From contig NZ_FZOD01000015.1 of NCBI RefSeq assembly GCF_900188345.1, forward strand, positions 1 through 64,000: DNA of 64,000 nucleotides. Reading direction: 5' to 3'. The position numbers and the translations under genes were made by a program. Position 1 is the first letter of the stretch; each line of letters opens with the position of its first letter. The notes under the pieces were generated by a model. It was not told the DNA's origin. It saw only the letters and a program-made list of their open reading frames with translations, and ran no database searches. Positions 43,750-51,320 of this stretch are shown here, one piece after another. The DNA is from Streptosporangium subroseum (GTDB lineage: Bacteria; Actinomycetota; Actinomycetes; Streptosporangiales; Streptosporangiaceae).

Positions 43750-45444
43750 GTGGGTGTGGCGGCTTCGTCGGGACGAGACGTTCTGAGGCGTGCGGTCCGG
43801 GGGCAGCGGCGGGACGTCGCGCTCGGCTCGCTCCTGGGAGCCGGGCACCAGGCCGGAGAGGCACTGGTCCCCGTCCTGATCGGCGTCGTGATCGACCAGG
43901 CCGTAGCCAAGGGCGAGGTGAGCGCGCTGCTGCTCTGGCTCGCGGTCCTCGCCGCGGTCTACGTGGGGCTGTCGTTCAGCTTCCGCTTCGGCGCCCGCGC
44001 CGGAGAGCGCGCCGCCGAACAGGCCGCTCACGTGCTGCGCGTGGAGCTCGTACGGCGCGTGCTGCACCCCGGCGGCGGGGCCGAGAACGGCCGGCTGCCG
44101 GGCGCCCTGACCACGATCGCGACCGAGGACGCCAAGCGGGTCGGCGCCGTGAACCTGGCGGTGATGTTCGGGATATCGGCGATCGTGGGACTCCTCGTGG
44201 GCGCCGTGGTGCTGCTGTGGATCTCGCTCACGCTCGGCCTGATCGTGCTGCTGGGAACGCCGGTGCTGCTCTGGCTCGGGCACCTGCTGAGCAAGCCGCT
44301 GGAGCGTCGCAGCGAGGCCGAGCAGGAACGGGCCGCGCACGCGTCCGGCGTCGCCGCCGACCTGGTGGCCGGGCTGCGGGTGCTCAAGGGCATCGGCGCC
44401 GAGGAAGCCGCGGTCGACCGCTACCGGCGTACCAGCCGCGGTTCGCTGGTCGCCACCCTGCGCGCGGCGCGGGCGGAGGCCCTGCAGAACGGCATGGTGC
44501 TCGCCCTGACCGGGTGCTTCATCGCCGTCGTCGCGCTGGTCGGCGGGCGGCTCGCCGTCCAGGGGGACATCAGCCTGGGCCAGCTGGTCTCGGCGGTCGG
44601 GCTCGCGCTGTTCCTGCTCGGCCCGCTGGAGGTGTTCGCCTGGGTGAACGCCGATCTCGCCCAGGGCCGGGCGTCGGCGGCGCGCATCGCCGGGGTCCTG
44701 GCCACGCCGCCGGCCGTCACGATCGGCGGTGGGCGACTGCCGCAGCCGGTACGGGGCGAGGTACGGCTGCGCGGCGTCAGCCACGACGGGCTGCACGAGA
44801 TCGATCTGGACGTCGCACCCGGCGAGCTGCTCGGTGTGGCCGCGACCGACCCGGCGGACGCGGCGGCCCTGCTGCGCTGCCTGAGCCGGCAGGCCGACCC
44901 CGAGTCCGGGGTGGTCGAGCTGGACGGCGTGTCGCTGCGCGAACTGGACCCGGCCGACCTCCGCCTGGCGGTGCTGGTGGCCGAGCATGACGCGGACCTG
45001 TTCGAAGGCACCCTGTGGGGCAACGTCGGCGCCGCCGCGCCCGAATCGGCCGATCCGGAACCGGCGATGGTCGCGGCCGGAGCCGACGAGATCGTCCGGG
45101 CGATGCCCCGGGGCGGTGACACCGCGGTGAGCGGGCGCGGGCACTCGCTGTCCGGTGGGCAGCGCCAGCGCGTGGCCCTCGCCCGGGCTCTGGCCGCCGA
45201 CCGGGCCGTGCTGGTGGTCCATGACCCGACCACCGCGGTCGACGGGGTCACCGAGGCCCGCATCGCCCCCGGGATCCGTGAGATCCGCCGGGGCCGCACG
45301 ACGATCCTGGTCACCACCAGCCCCGCGCTGCTCGCGGTCGCCGACCGGGTGGTGCTCCTCGACGGAGGCCGGATCACCGACACGGCCCCGCACGCCGACC
45401 TGGTACGACGCCATGCCGCCTACCGGACGGCGGTCCTCGCGTGA
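43750..45444 (+). CDS. ABC exporter half-transporter with degenerate Walker motifs (siderophore locus)
   Basis: 564 residues: six-helix membrane domain (1-310) and an ATPase domain. Where Walker A (GxxGxGKS/T) should be, the sequence is GVAATDPADAAALL; Walker B ends in VLVVHDPTTAVD, with Pro in place of the catalytic Glu. The ABC signature LSGGQRQRVALARAL is intact. It should pair with the next gene product, which has the opposite defects. GTG 43750 has GAGGAG five bases upstream; a strong iron box lies before it. Similar pairs in actinomycete siderophore clusters export the siderophore or import its ferric form (IrtAB-like); direction cannot be told here. Confidence 0.88.
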   Translation: MGVAASSGRDVLRRAVRGQRRDVALGSLLGAGHQAGEALVPVLIGVVIDQAVAKGEVSALLLWLAVLAAVYVGLSFSFRFGARAGERAAEQAAHVLRVELVRRVLHPGGGAENGRLPGALTTIATEDAKRVGAVNLAVMFGISAIVGLLVGAVVLLWISLTLGLIVLLGTPVLLWLGHLLSKPLERRSEAEQERAAHASGVAADLVAGLRVLKGIGAEEAAVDRYRRTSRGSLVATLRAARAEALQNGMVLALTGCFIAVVALVGGRLAVQGDISLGQLVSAVGLALFLLGPLEVFAWVNADLAQGRASAARIAGVLATPPAVTIGGGRLPQPVRGEVRLRGVSHDGLHEIDLDVAPGELLGVAATDPADAAALLRCLSRQADPESGVVELDGVSLRELDPADLRLAVLVAEHDADLFEGTLWGNVGAAAPESADPEPAMVAAGADEIVRAMPRGGDTAVSGRGHSLSGGQRQRVALARALAADRAVLVVHDPTTAVDGVTEARIAPGIREIRRGRTTILVTTSPALLAVADRVVLLDGGRITDTAPHADLVRRHAAYRTAVLA

Positions 45445-47471
45445 CCCGCGGCTCCGGTACCGAGAAGGCCGAGACGACGACCACCACGGAGGACCCCCAG
45501 ATGCCGGATCCAGCCGGAGCCGACACACCGGACACCGCACGAGACCGGGAGGCGGACGCGGCACAGAACCAGGAAGCGGACGCGATACGGGGCCGGGAGA
45601 CGAACGCGGCGCGGGATCAGGAGATGGGCACGGCACGGAGCCGAGAAACAGGCGCGGCACGGGACCGGGAGACGGACGCGGCGCAGGCTCCGGAGGGAGC
45701 TCGGGAACTGCTGCCCGTCGCGACCCCGGCCCGGACCCGCGCCGTCGTCCGCCGGCTGCTGCGCCCGCACCGGGGACTGCTCCTCGGCGGGTTTGTCGTG
45801 ATGGTCGGAGCCACCACCGTGGGACTGCTCACGCAGCCGCTGCTGGGATACATGGTCGACCTGGTCACCGAGCATCGCCCGGTCGACGCGCTCACCCTGC
45901 CGGCGGTGTTCCTGGTGCTCGTCGCGGTCGCGCAGGGAATCACCACCGCGCTCGGACTGTCGCTGATCTCGCAGCTCGGGGAGACCGTGCTCGCCCATCT
46001 GCGTGAGCGGTTCGTCGAGCGAGCCCTGGGACTTCCCCTGGAGCAGCTGGAGAAGGCCGGCTCGGGCGACCTCACCGCCCGCATCACCGGCGACGTCTCG
46101 CTGGTGGCCGGGGCGGTGCGGAGCGCCCTTCCCGAGCTGGTCCGTTCGGTGCTGGCCATCGTGCTGACCCTGGGGGCGCTGGCGGTGCTCGACTGGCGGT
46201 TCATGCTCGCGGCACTGCTCGCGGTGCCGATCCAGGCGCACACCGCGCGCTGGTACGTACGCAGAGCCGCCTCGATCTACGCCGAGCAGCGCATCGCCAC
46301 CGGAGCCCAGCAGCAGCAGTTGCTGGACACCATCGGCGGCGCCTCCACCGTGCGGGCGTTCCGCCTGGAGGAGGGACACACCGAGCTGGTCACCCGGCGA
46401 TCCTGGTCGGCGGTGGAGCTGACGATGCGCGGGGTCCGGCTGATGCTGCGGTTCTACAGCCGCCTGCACCTGGGCGAGTACATCGGTCTGGCCGCGGTCC
46501 TGGTGGTCGGGTTCCTCCTGGTCCGCAGCGGATCCACGTCCATCGGCACCGCGACGGCCGCGGCGCTGTACTTCCACAGCCTGTTCACGCCGATCAACTC
46601 CGCGCTCGTGCTGATCGACGACGCGCAGTCGGCCGGCGCGAGCCTCGCCCGGCTGGTCGGGGTCGCCGACCAGCCGGTGGCGGAGGAGACAGCGGCGACG
46701 GTGGCGGCGGAGCAGCCGCGGGGATCCGTCGTCCCCCCGGCGGGGGCGGTGACGGTGGCCGGCCTCGGGCACGCGTACGAACCCGGCCGGCCCGTGCTGC
46801 ACGACATCGACCTCACCCTCCGGCCCGGGGAGCGCGTGGCCCTGGTCGGCGCCAGCGGCGCCGGCAAGACCACGCTCGCCAAACTCATCGCCGGCATCCA
46901 CCGGCCGACCACCGGTTCCGTACGGCTGTCCGTCGCCGACCCGCACGGGAGCGGCCGTACGGTGGCCCTGGTCACCCAGGAGGTGCACGTCTTCGCCGGG
47001 CCGCTCGCCGACGACCTGCGGCTGGCCCGCCCCGACGCCACCGACGACGACCTGTGCGAGGCCCTCACCCAGGTCGACGCGCTGACCTGGGCCGAAGCCC
47101 TGCCCGACGGCCTGGGAACGGTCGTCGGCGAGGGTGGACACCGCCTCACCCCCACCCAGGCCCAGCAACTCGCCCTCGCCCGGCTGATCCTGGCCGACCC
47201 GCCGATCGCCGTGCTCGACGAGGCGACGGCCGAGGCGGGCAGCACCGGGGCCCGTCTCCTGGAGAAGGCCACCGACCGGGCGATCGAGGGCCGCACCGCC
47301 CTGATCGTCGCTCACCGCCTCACCCAGGCCGCGACCGCCGACCGCATCGTCGTCATGGACGACGGCCGGATCGTGGAGAGCGGCGGGCACGGCGAGCTGT
47401 GCGCCGCGGGCGGCCCCTACGCCGCCCTGTGGGAGGCGTGGTCCGACACCCGTTCCACCGCCCCCCACTGA
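45441..47471 (+). CDS. ABC exporter half-transporter with degenerate signature motif
   Basis: 676 residues. Residues about 34-81 are six tandem 8-residue repeats (such as RDREADAA and RSRETGAA), an acidic/basic tail not needed by the family. The membrane domain spans about 100-400. Walker A (GASGAGKTT) and Walker B with catalytic Glu (IAVLDEATAE) are intact, but the signature is LTPTQAQQLALARL instead of LSGGQ. In a heterodimer its Walker site would face the good signature of the upstream protein, giving one active and one dead ATP site. GTG 45441 overlaps the upstream stop by four bases. Confidence 0.9.
   Translation: MTRGSGTEKAETTTTTEDPQMPDPAGADTPDTARDREADAAQNQEADAIRGRETNAARDQEMGTARSRETGAARDRETDAAQAPEGARELLPVATPARTRAVVRRLLRPHRGLLLGGFVVMVGATTVGLLTQPLLGYMVDLVTEHRPVDALTLPAVFLVLVAVAQGITTALGLSLISQLGETVLAHLRERFVERALGLPLEQLEKAGSGDLTARITGDVSLVAGAVRSALPELVRSVLAIVLTLGALAVLDWRFMLAALLAVPIQAHTARWYVRRAASIYAEQRIATGAQQQQLLDTIGGASTVRAFRLEEGHTELVTRRSWSAVELTMRGVRLMLRFYSRLHLGEYIGLAAVLVVGFLLVRSGSTSIGTATAAALYFHSLFTPINSALVLIDDAQSAGASLARLVGVADQPVAEETAATVAAEQPRGSVVPPAGAVTVAGLGHAYEPGRPVLHDIDLTLRPGERVALVGASGAGKTTLAKLIAGIHRPTTGSVRLSVADPHGSGRTVALVTQEVHVFAGPLADDLRLARPDATDDDLCEALTQVDALTWAEALPDGLGTVVGEGGHRLTPTQAQQLALARLILADPPIAVLDEATAEAGSTGARLLEKATDRAIEGRTALIVAHRLTQAATADRIVVMDDGRIVESGGHGELCAAGGPYAALWEAWSDTRSTAPH
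45540..45683 (+). repeat. 24-bp in-frame repeat array (six copies) in the second ABC gene
   Basis: Six imperfect 24-base units encode octapeptides of the form R-D-R-E-T/A-D/G-A-A. Unit length is a multiple of three, so copy number can change without a frameshift. Confidence 0.75.
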
Positions 47472-47496
47472 CCGGGTACGACTTCCGCTCGTCACC

Positions 47497-47625
47497 GACC
47501 TCCCCGCATAACTCCGTCCCCCTCGCTCGCCTTCCAGGCCGCTCGCTGACCTCCCCGCACAGCTCCACCGCTCCCGCTGGCCTCCACGGCTTCCCCGCCC
47601 CACCGACCCCCGGCGCAGCTCCACC
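47497..47625. repeat. Three imperfect repeats of 51-57 bases in the ABC-SBP gap
   Basis: Pyrimidine-rich units start at 47497 (GACCTCCCCGCATAACTCC), 47548 (GACCTCCCCGCACAGCTCC) and 47605 (GACCCCCGGCGCAGCTCC). They fill most of the 213-base gap before the binding-protein gene. No hairpin terminator or iron box is evident here. Confidence 0.5.
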
Positions 47626-47684
47626 GATCGCCGATCCCCACTCACAACGCATCCACCATCTGACGAGATCCGAAGGACCCCCTT

Positions 47685-48761
47685 ATGCTCCGCTCCCTGA
47701 GAGGCACCCGGCTCGCCACGGCGTTCGCCTCCCTCGTGCTGCTCTCCGGCACCGTCGCCGCATGCGGCACAGACGCCGGCTCTCCCGCCGCCGCTCCCAG
47801 TGCCGCCGGCTCCGATGCCGCCGCGCCGCAGAGCGGCGCCTTCCCGGTGACGATCGAGAACAAGTTCGGCAGCACCACCATCGCGTCCGAACCCAAGAGA
47901 ATCGTCACGGTCGGGCTGACCGACCAGGACGCCGTACTGGCCCTCGGCAAGGTGCCGGTCGGCACCACCGACTGGCTCGGCGGATACAAGGGCGCCATCG
48001 GTCCCTGGGCCACCGGCAAGCTGGGCACCGCCGCCGTGCCGACCATGCTGACCGACACCGGCACCGGGCCGCAGGTCGAGAAGATCGCCGCCCTCGCGCC
48101 GGACCTGATCCTCGCGCTGTACTCGGGTCTCACCAAGGAACAGTACGAGACCCTGTCGAAGCTGGCCCCGGTCGTGGCCCAGCCGAAGGAGTACAACGAC
48201 TACGGCATCCCCTGGCAGGCGCAGACCGAGATCATCGGCAAGGCCCTCGGCAAGGAGGCCGAGGGCAGGAAGCTCGTCGAGGACGTCACGGCCACGTTCA
48301 CGGCCGCGCAGAAGGAGCACCCCGAGTTCGCCGGGGCCGGCGCCCTGGTGGCCACGCCGTACGAGGGATTCTTCGTCTACGGCAGCCAGGACTCGCGCTC
48401 GCGCACCCTCACCTCGCTCGGCTTCACGCTGCCGGCCGATCTCGACACGGTCATCGGCGACAAGTTCGGCGCCAGCATCAGCAAGGAGCGCAGTGACCTG
48501 CTCGACCAGAAGGCGATCGTGTGGACCGTCCCCGACACCGCCAAGGATCCGGCCAAGCTGCACGAGGACAAGCTCTACAAGGACCTGAACGTGGCGAAGC
48601 AGAGCCGTGAGGTCTTCATCGGTGAGTCCACCGACTACGGCAAGGCCTTCTCCTTCGTCACCGTGCTGAGCCTGCCGTACGTCATCGAGCGGCTCGTGCC
48701 GCAGCTCGCGGCGGCGGTTGACGGCGACGTCGCCACGAAGGTGGAGGAGCCGACGTCCTGA
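47685..48761 (+). CDS. Iron-siderophore ABC transporter substrate-binding lipoprotein
   Basis: 358 residues. Lipoprotein signal with VAACG at about residues 23-27, then an Ala/Ser/Pro linker. The FepB/FhuD-like (PBP2_8) fold is shown by PKRIVTVGLTDQDAVLALGK, KIAALAPDLILAL and the long rigid helix between lobes, with EFAGAGALVATPYEGFFVYG and SFVTVLSLPYVIERLVPQL in the second lobe. It captures the ferric siderophore outside the cell. No BtuCD-type permease gene is nearby; it must use one elsewhere, or work with the IrtAB-like pair. A strong terminator follows. Confidence 0.92.
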   Translation: MLRSLRGTRLATAFASLVLLSGTVAACGTDAGSPAAAPSAAGSDAAAPQSGAFPVTIENKFGSTTIASEPKRIVTVGLTDQDAVLALGKVPVGTTDWLGGYKGAIGPWATGKLGTAAVPTMLTDTGTGPQVEKIAALAPDLILALYSGLTKEQYETLSKLAPVVAQPKEYNDYGIPWQAQTEIIGKALGKEAEGRKLVEDVTATFTAAQKEHPEFAGAGALVATPYEGFFVYGSQDSRSRTLTSLGFTLPADLDTVIGDKFGASISKERSDLLDQKAIVWTVPDTAKDPAKLHEDKLYKDLNVAKQSREVFIGESTDYGKAFSFVTVLSLPYVIERLVPQLAAAVDGDVATKVEEPTS

Positions 48762-48770
48762 CGTACCACG

Positions 48771-48822
48771 CAAAAAGGGGGGCGGGCCGCGACTTGATTC
48801 GCGGCCCGGCCCCCCTTTTCAT
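48771..48822 (+). terminator. Strong intrinsic terminator after the siderophore-binding gene
   Basis: AAAAAGGGGGGCGGGCCGCGA pairs, with one bulge, with TCGCGGCCCGGCCCCCCTTTT around CTTGA-type loop bases; the stem is about 16 bp and ends in a T-run. It also suits the convergent gene at 48905. Confidence 0.9.
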
Positions 48823-48904
48823 TTTCGGGCGCCGCCGCGGCGGCGGTCGCCCTCCTCGGCTGTTCGCTGCCGATCCTCCTGCTGTTCTGACCTGTGAACG
48901 GGAG

Positions 48905-50701
48905 CTATTTTGATGCACGGCCGGCCGCCTCCGCGGCCTCCGGCGTTTCCTCGCGGAAACCGATCTCCCGGTGGGTCCCGTCGCACAGCGGTTTGTTGCC
49001 GGAATGGCCGCAGCGGCACAGCGTCATCCTGTTGCGGGTCTCCAGCGGCCGTCCGTCCGCCCGCAGGACCGGCACTCCACCGGTGACCCACAGCGCGCTG
49101 GCCAGTCCGTCCTCTTCTCCCAGAACCGAGATGGCCTGCGGAAGGTCGGGCTCGATCACCTCGCCGTCGCGCTGAAGGGCGTAGCTGTAGGAGCCGGAGG
49201 GGCAGTGATCGATACGGCCCATGACGTCGGAGCGCACGTCGCTGTCGCCGGTGTCGGCGAGCATCGCGGCGATCGGCCTGGCACGGCCGACGCAGAAGGC
49301 GGCATGGATGCACAGCTCCCCCACCCGCTGAGCCGAGATGCCCACCCCGTCGTGCACGTGCTGCAGTTCCCTGTACGGCCGCTCGCTCGCGGTCTCCGTA
49401 CCGTCGAACCCGACCACGGCATGGGTCCCGTCGCAGAACGGCTTGGAGCTTGAGCGGCCGCAGCGGCACAGCGCGTAGGTGTCCTCGGTCGCCAGGGGCT
49501 CGTCGGTCTTCCAGGTCAGCGCGTCGTTCTCCGCAGAGACGATCTTGCGTTTGCGCCGGAGCGGGATGCCGCCGTACACGACGTACGGGCCGTCATGGAG
49601 CACGACGATCCGCCGCCGGTCGCCGACGCTCCATCGGCGCAGCTCGGGTGCCACGTAGTCGAAGGTGGGTCCGGCCGTTGTGCCGTTCTCGTCGGGCATC
49701 CGCGACAGGGCCTGGGTCTGGGCCTTGAGCGCGTACATCGTGCCGGTGGCGACCGCGAGCAGGTTCGGGCTGCCGTTGAACGCCTGCTCCAGCAGATGCA
49801 GGACGGCGCAGTAGGTGTGGTTGAACTCCTCCTGCGCGGTGCGGATCGCGCTGCCCACGGCGTGGTCGTCCAGGCGCGGGTTGTGCCGCATCGGCCGGAC
49901 CCCGGCCCAGTCCACCGAAATCGGCTCCCCGGTGGGCCCGGACCGCGGGGTGTCACCGCGCCGATAACGCCGCCCGGCCTTGAGCTCCTGAAACCGGTAG
50001 TAGTGCGCGACCTCCTCCCGTTCGGGATGGAAGACATCCTGCTCACCGTCCCAGACCCCGCCGCCGGCGCTGCCCTCACCCTGCTCGACGATCTCCCGCA
50101 GCGCCGCCAGCGCGGAGTCCAGATCACCGACCGCGACCAGATGCCCGGCGGTGTGCCGGAAGTGAGCGGCGCTCACCTGCCGGGCCGGATCACCACTGAA
50201 GACCGCGCCCTCGCCGAGCGTGTCACTCAGCCGGCGCAGGCCCTGCTCGATCGCGGCGTAGAACTGCCCGATCGTCTCGTAGTCCTCGCCCTCGGCCGGC
50301 CCGCCGGGCGGCGCCGGCCGCTCAAGGCGCAGGAACATCTCCAGCGCCTCGGGCCCGAACGGCACCAGCGCCACCTCCAGCGAGCGATCACCATGCGGCA
50401 ACCGCCGGGGATGCGGCGGCAACATCTGCAGGGTGTCCAGCCGCGGCCGGCCGCCGACGGCGTTGAGCAGGTTCGCCGCCAGCGCCAGGTGCAACATCTC
50501 CTCGATGAAGACGCCGCCCACCACCTCGACGGCTTCGGGGTTGCGCTCCGGATCCAGCGAGTACAGTGCGTACAGATACGGCGGCAGGGTCGCGTGTTCC
50601 AGCTCGATCGCCCACTGCAGATGCTCACGAAGGCTGTCGAGCGTGACGATCCGGGCCGAAGGATCAGGAACGGCGAGCTCCTGCGGTCGCGAGCGTTTCA
50701 T
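48905..50701 (-). CDS. VioB-like ferritin-domain protein fused to two CDGSH iron-sulfur motifs
   Basis: 598 residues. Residues about 18-310 match the ferritin-like domain of iminophenyl-pyruvate dimer synthase (VioB/RebD-type), with ExEH at 33-36, EEMLH at 67-71 and a late EE..H helix near 229. CDGSH motifs follow at 412-427 (CRCGRSSSKPFCDGTH) and 562-577 (CRCGHSGNKPLCDGTH); a divergent Fer4_19-like segment (about 455-507, CIHAAFC...DHCPSG) lies between. The protein therefore offers a di-iron-like site plus up to three Fe-S centres. Function is unknown: siderophore tailoring, amino-acid oxidation or iron handling are options. Only 89 bases separate it from the 79-aa gene upstream; likely one operon. 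Confidence 0.85.
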   Translation of the reverse strand: MKRSRPQELAVPDPSARIVTLDSLREHLQWAIELEHATLPPYLYALYSLDPERNPEAVEVVGGVFIEEMLHLALAANLLNAVGGRPRLDTLQMLPPHPRRLPHGDRSLEVALVPFGPEALEMFLRLERPAPPGGPAEGEDYETIGQFYAAIEQGLRRLSDTLGEGAVFSGDPARQVSAAHFRHTAGHLVAVGDLDSALAALREIVEQGEGSAGGGVWDGEQDVFHPEREEVAHYYRFQELKAGRRYRRGDTPRSGPTGEPISVDWAGVRPMRHNPRLDDHAVGSAIRTAQEEFNHTYCAVLHLLEQAFNGSPNLLAVATGTMYALKAQTQALSRMPDENGTTAGPTFDYVAPELRRWSVGDRRRIVVLHDGPYVVYGGIPLRRKRKIVSAENDALTWKTDEPLATEDTYALCRCGRSSSKPFCDGTHAVVGFDGTETASERPYRELQHVHDGVGISAQRVGELCIHAAFCVGRARPIAAMLADTGDSDVRSDVMGRIDHCPSGSYSYALQRDGEVIEPDLPQAISVLGEEDGLASALWVTGGVPVLRADGRPLETRNRMTLCRCGHSGNKPLCDGTHREIGFREETPEAAEAAGRASK

Positions 50702-50790
50702 ACGTGTCCTGCCTCGATTTCATGCGTGTCTTGCCTCGGCTGTCGGAAGGATCGCATTCCACCGGCGCCAGAAGGGCCCGAACGGGTGTT

Positions 50791-51030
50791 TCAGGCATTT
50801 GCCGTGCCGTGCTCGCCGGGTCGGGAGTCGCCCTCCAGCGCCTCGACCGCGTCGAGCAGGCCTCGAAGGCCGATTTCCTCGCGCTCGGCGTCCGTCGGAT
50901 CGAACAGCCAGTCCGTGATCGGCAGATCTGCCGCCTCCTCCAGATGGCTCTCCCCGACCAGGATCACTTCCTCCTCGACCTCGATCTTGAGCTCGTACAG
51001 AAACTCGTTCTCTCCGCTCGGAGCGCTCAT
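50791..51030 (-). CDS. Small acidic hypothetical protein
   Basis: 79 residues, very acidic (strings EVEEEVILVGESHLEEAADL and FDPTDAEREEIGLRGLLDAV). No cysteine, signal or membrane segment. ATG 51030 has GGAGGAAAG directly upstream. I do not recognise a family. The tight placement before the ferritin-CDGSH gene on the same strand suggests a partner, chaperone or metal-delivery subunit. The bases between it and the flavoprotein (51031-51320) show no other supported gene. Confidence 0.7.
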   Translation of the reverse strand: MSAPSGENEFLYELKIEVEEEVILVGESHLEEAADLPITDWLFDPTDAEREEIGLRGLLDAVEALEGDSRPGEHGTANA

Positions 51031-51320
51031 CTTTCCTCCATACGTGGCGTGCGTGGATGTCCGGCAGACCGCGTGGATCATTCGGGCGGGGATTCCTGTC
51101 CGCCGAGGCATCCGTGCGCCGACCGGCCGCCAACTAAGACAGGGCAGCCTCCAGACTTGTGACAACCGCCGCGAAATTCTTTTTCACACCGCGGATGAAG
51201 CCGTCACCAATGATCAAAATGTCTGCCCACCCGTGGCATCGACCTGCGGCGGGCTGGACCGCCGTACCCCCGAGCTCGGGCTTCGATGTCGTCGCCACCC
51301 TGCGGCCACATCGGCGGTCG

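Noticed and set aside
51134..51240. Minus-strand frame reading ADILIIGDGFIRGVKKNF, a possible small gene or precursor peptide
   Set aside because: No start codon or ribosome site near it and it sits directly after the flavoprotein stop; could be a scrap but not supportable.
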